In this document: positions 63,123-64,000 of the stretch, piece after piece | How positions within the stretch are numbered: position 1 is the stretch's first letter | How the letters are laid out: the number at the start of each line of letters is the position of its first letter | Source: Fuerstiella sp. | GTDB taxonomy: Bacteria; Planctomycetota; Planctomycetia; Planctomycetales; Planctomycetaceae | Direction: 5' to 3' | DNA: 64,000 bases | Assembly (NCBI GenBank): GCA_014238335.1 | Contig: JABABI010000019.1 | Location: 32,418 to 96,417 of the forward strand | Program-made: the position numbers and the translations under genes | Notes under the pieces: model-generated | What the model saw: only the letters and a program-made list of their open reading frames with translations | Database searches by the model: none | What the model was told of the DNA's origin: nothing

Positions 63123-63368
63123 CTACCCTCCGCTGACGGGCGGGAAACATGCGACTTCGTCGCTGTCTTTCAACGGAACGCTGTCGTCGGCATATTGGTG
63201 GTTCACTGCCACCAGCAGAGAAGTCGCCAGCGGCGCCAGAGCAGGTACTGCGTTCGTCAGGCTGCGTCTGAGTTCCGCAACGTCAGCTGTGTCGGAAAGG
63301 TGCAGTGAGACAACGCCGTCGCCAGCCGCGTCGCGAGCCGCTGCAAACAGTTGAATGTCGATTTTCAT
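63123..63368 (-). CDS. moaD: Molybdopterin synthase sulfur carrier subunit MoaD
   Basis: Ubiquitin-like sulfur carrier that, as a C-terminal thiocarboxylate, donates sulfur to molybdopterin precursor. The 81-aa product from ATG 63368 begins MKIDIQLFAAARDAAGDGVV and ends CFPPVSGG with the essential Gly-Gly. LLVAVNHQYADDSVPLKDSD matches the family middle. Start and the upstream gene's stop overlap by 4 bp, so it is translated with the Fe-S oxidoreductase. The longer open frame to 63509 overlaps that gene and is not used. It could serve the sulfite-oxidase-like enzyme at 36715. Confidence 0.92.
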   Translation of the reverse strand: MKIDIQLFAAARDAAGDGVVSLHLSDTADVAELRRSLTNAVPALAPLATSLLVAVNHQYADDSVPLKDSDEVACFPPVSGG

Positions 63369-64000
63369 GACATCACTCTTCCGCTGGGTTTCGATTTCAG
63401 TGCCTTTGCAAGTTGTGGCATCAATCCGTAGGCGAGCGCCAGAATCTTGATCGGATGGACTGTGGGAATGACGGATTCCTGTTCCATCTGCATGCGACAA
63501 CTGCTGCAATCCGTGACGCCGGCATTGACATCTATGGTCTTCATCCGCGATATCAATTCACTGCCGATCGAAGTCGACTGCTCGAAGTGTTCGGCCGCGA
63601 GACCAAACGTTCCCGCCATACCGCTGCAGCCTTTTTCGATTCTTTGAACGCTGACACCTGGAATGAGTTCCAGCAGATTGCACAGTCCTGCATCCGGACT
63701 CAACGCTTTGACGTGACATGGTGTGTGATACGCGACCGTTAAGTCCAGTTCTTCGAAGTCGACTTTCAACTTGCCATGCTGATGAAGATCCCAGAGAAAC
63801 GAGCCCGCGTCTGATGTCTGTCGAGCCACGATTTCAGCGTCGGGATGATCAACGATGAACGGATACTCCTGAGTCAGACACAGGGCTGCCGATGGTTCTG
63901 TGCAGACGATCGGATACCCTTCCCGTGCAATGTCGCTGAGCTGATCGATGTTCGTCTCTGCTACCTCGCGAGCCGCGGCCAGATCGCCTACGGCAATCAT
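63365..64000 (-). CDS. CCG-domain (cysteine-rich) Fe-S oxidoreductase, 5' partial
   Basis: C-terminal 211 residues of a GlpC/HdrB-like protein; the frame runs off the window and the Met at 64000 is probably internal. Two cysteine-rich blocks are visible: YHTPCHVKAL followed by EKGCSGMAGTFG, and TDCSSCRMQMEQ, as in the second CCG domain of GlpC, LutA and FAD-linked-oxidase fusions. These bind Fe-S or transfer electrons to quinone or heterodisulfide. The N-terminal half, which would tell whether a 4Fe-4S or FAD domain is fused, is outside. Coupled to moaD. Confidence 0.85.
   Translation of the reverse strand: MIAVGDLAAAREVAETNIDQLSDIAREGYPIVCTEPSAALCLTQEYPFIVDHPDAEIVARQTSDAGSFLWDLHQHGKLKVDFEELDLTVAYHTPCHVKALSPDAGLCNLLELIPGVSVQRIEKGCSGMAGTFGLAAEHFEQSTSIGSELISRMKTIDVNAGVTDCSSCRMQMEQESVIPTVHPIKILALAYGLMPQLAKALKSKPSGRVMS

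Noticed and set aside
1..64000. tRNA or rRNA genes
   Set aside because: No GGTTCRANTCC T-loop with a matching acceptor stem and no rRNA signatures were recognised on either strand.

Overview
This 64 kb window comes from a planctomycete chromosome, most likely a marine Planctomycetaceae (inference from gene content; no rRNA is present to confirm it). The phylum markers seen directly are five DUF1501 Tat-exported proteins, two planctomycete cytochrome/DUF1549/DUF1553 proteins with CxxCH near the N-terminus, three sulfatases with signal peptides and formylglycine motifs, a DUF1559 prepilin-like pseudogene, a formaldehyde-activating enzyme (Fae) and a truncated SecA paralogue. Base composition is moderately GC-rich and looks even. 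No tRNA, rRNA, CRISPR array, integrase or intact insertion sequence was recognised.

Layout. 1-4.0 kb: chaperone cluster on + (partial groEL, dnaJ, grpE, FmdB-like zinc ribbon). 4.1-9.2 kb: a membrane protein on -, then a + run of two lipoproteins and a lipoprotein-type polysaccharide export protein, closed by a strong hairpin. 9.3-13.8 kb: a poorly conserved stretch with two unknown proteins, a STAS protein, a frameshifted DUF1559 gene, a short Hsp70-like remnant, a 71-bp inverted-repeat element and one copy of a 100-bp dispersed repeat. 14.0-25.5 kb: polymer/sulfated-substrate degradation island (cytochrome-DUF1553 protein + DUF1501 pair, sulfatase, two DUF1501 genes, small winged-helix protein, PHP-type phosphoesterase). 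25.6-30.8 kb: a - operon of a 1295-aa multipass membrane protein, PspA/IM30 and a small protein.

31.3-42.2 kb: LRR protein, M50 protease, sulfatase, thioredoxin-reductase-like flavoprotein, sulfite-oxidase-like Tat protein and a second cytochrome-DUF1553/DUF1501 pair. 42.5-51.7 kb: type I phosphodiesterase/pyrophosphatase, a GspE-family protein with destroyed ATPase motifs, a membrane-anchored MutS-like ATPase, fae, a Rieske protein divergent from a fifth DUF1501 gene, and rsgA. 51.7-60.6 kb: SCO1-DUF420 fusion, an NtrC-like regulator lacking GAFTGA, a FabZ-like hotdog protein, and a - operon of a TolC-like protein and truncated SecA. 61.1-64 kb: sulfatase, small membrane protein, moaD and a partial CCG-domain Fe-S oxidoreductase.

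The main theme is envelope biology and degradation of sulfated organic matter: exported sulfatases, DUF1501 and cytochrome proteins, export and lipoprotein genes, PspA and a SecA/TolC pair. The most interesting items are the pseudo-ATPase GspE homologue, the GAFTGA-less activator, the SecA-like/TolC operon and the dispersed 100-bp repeat.
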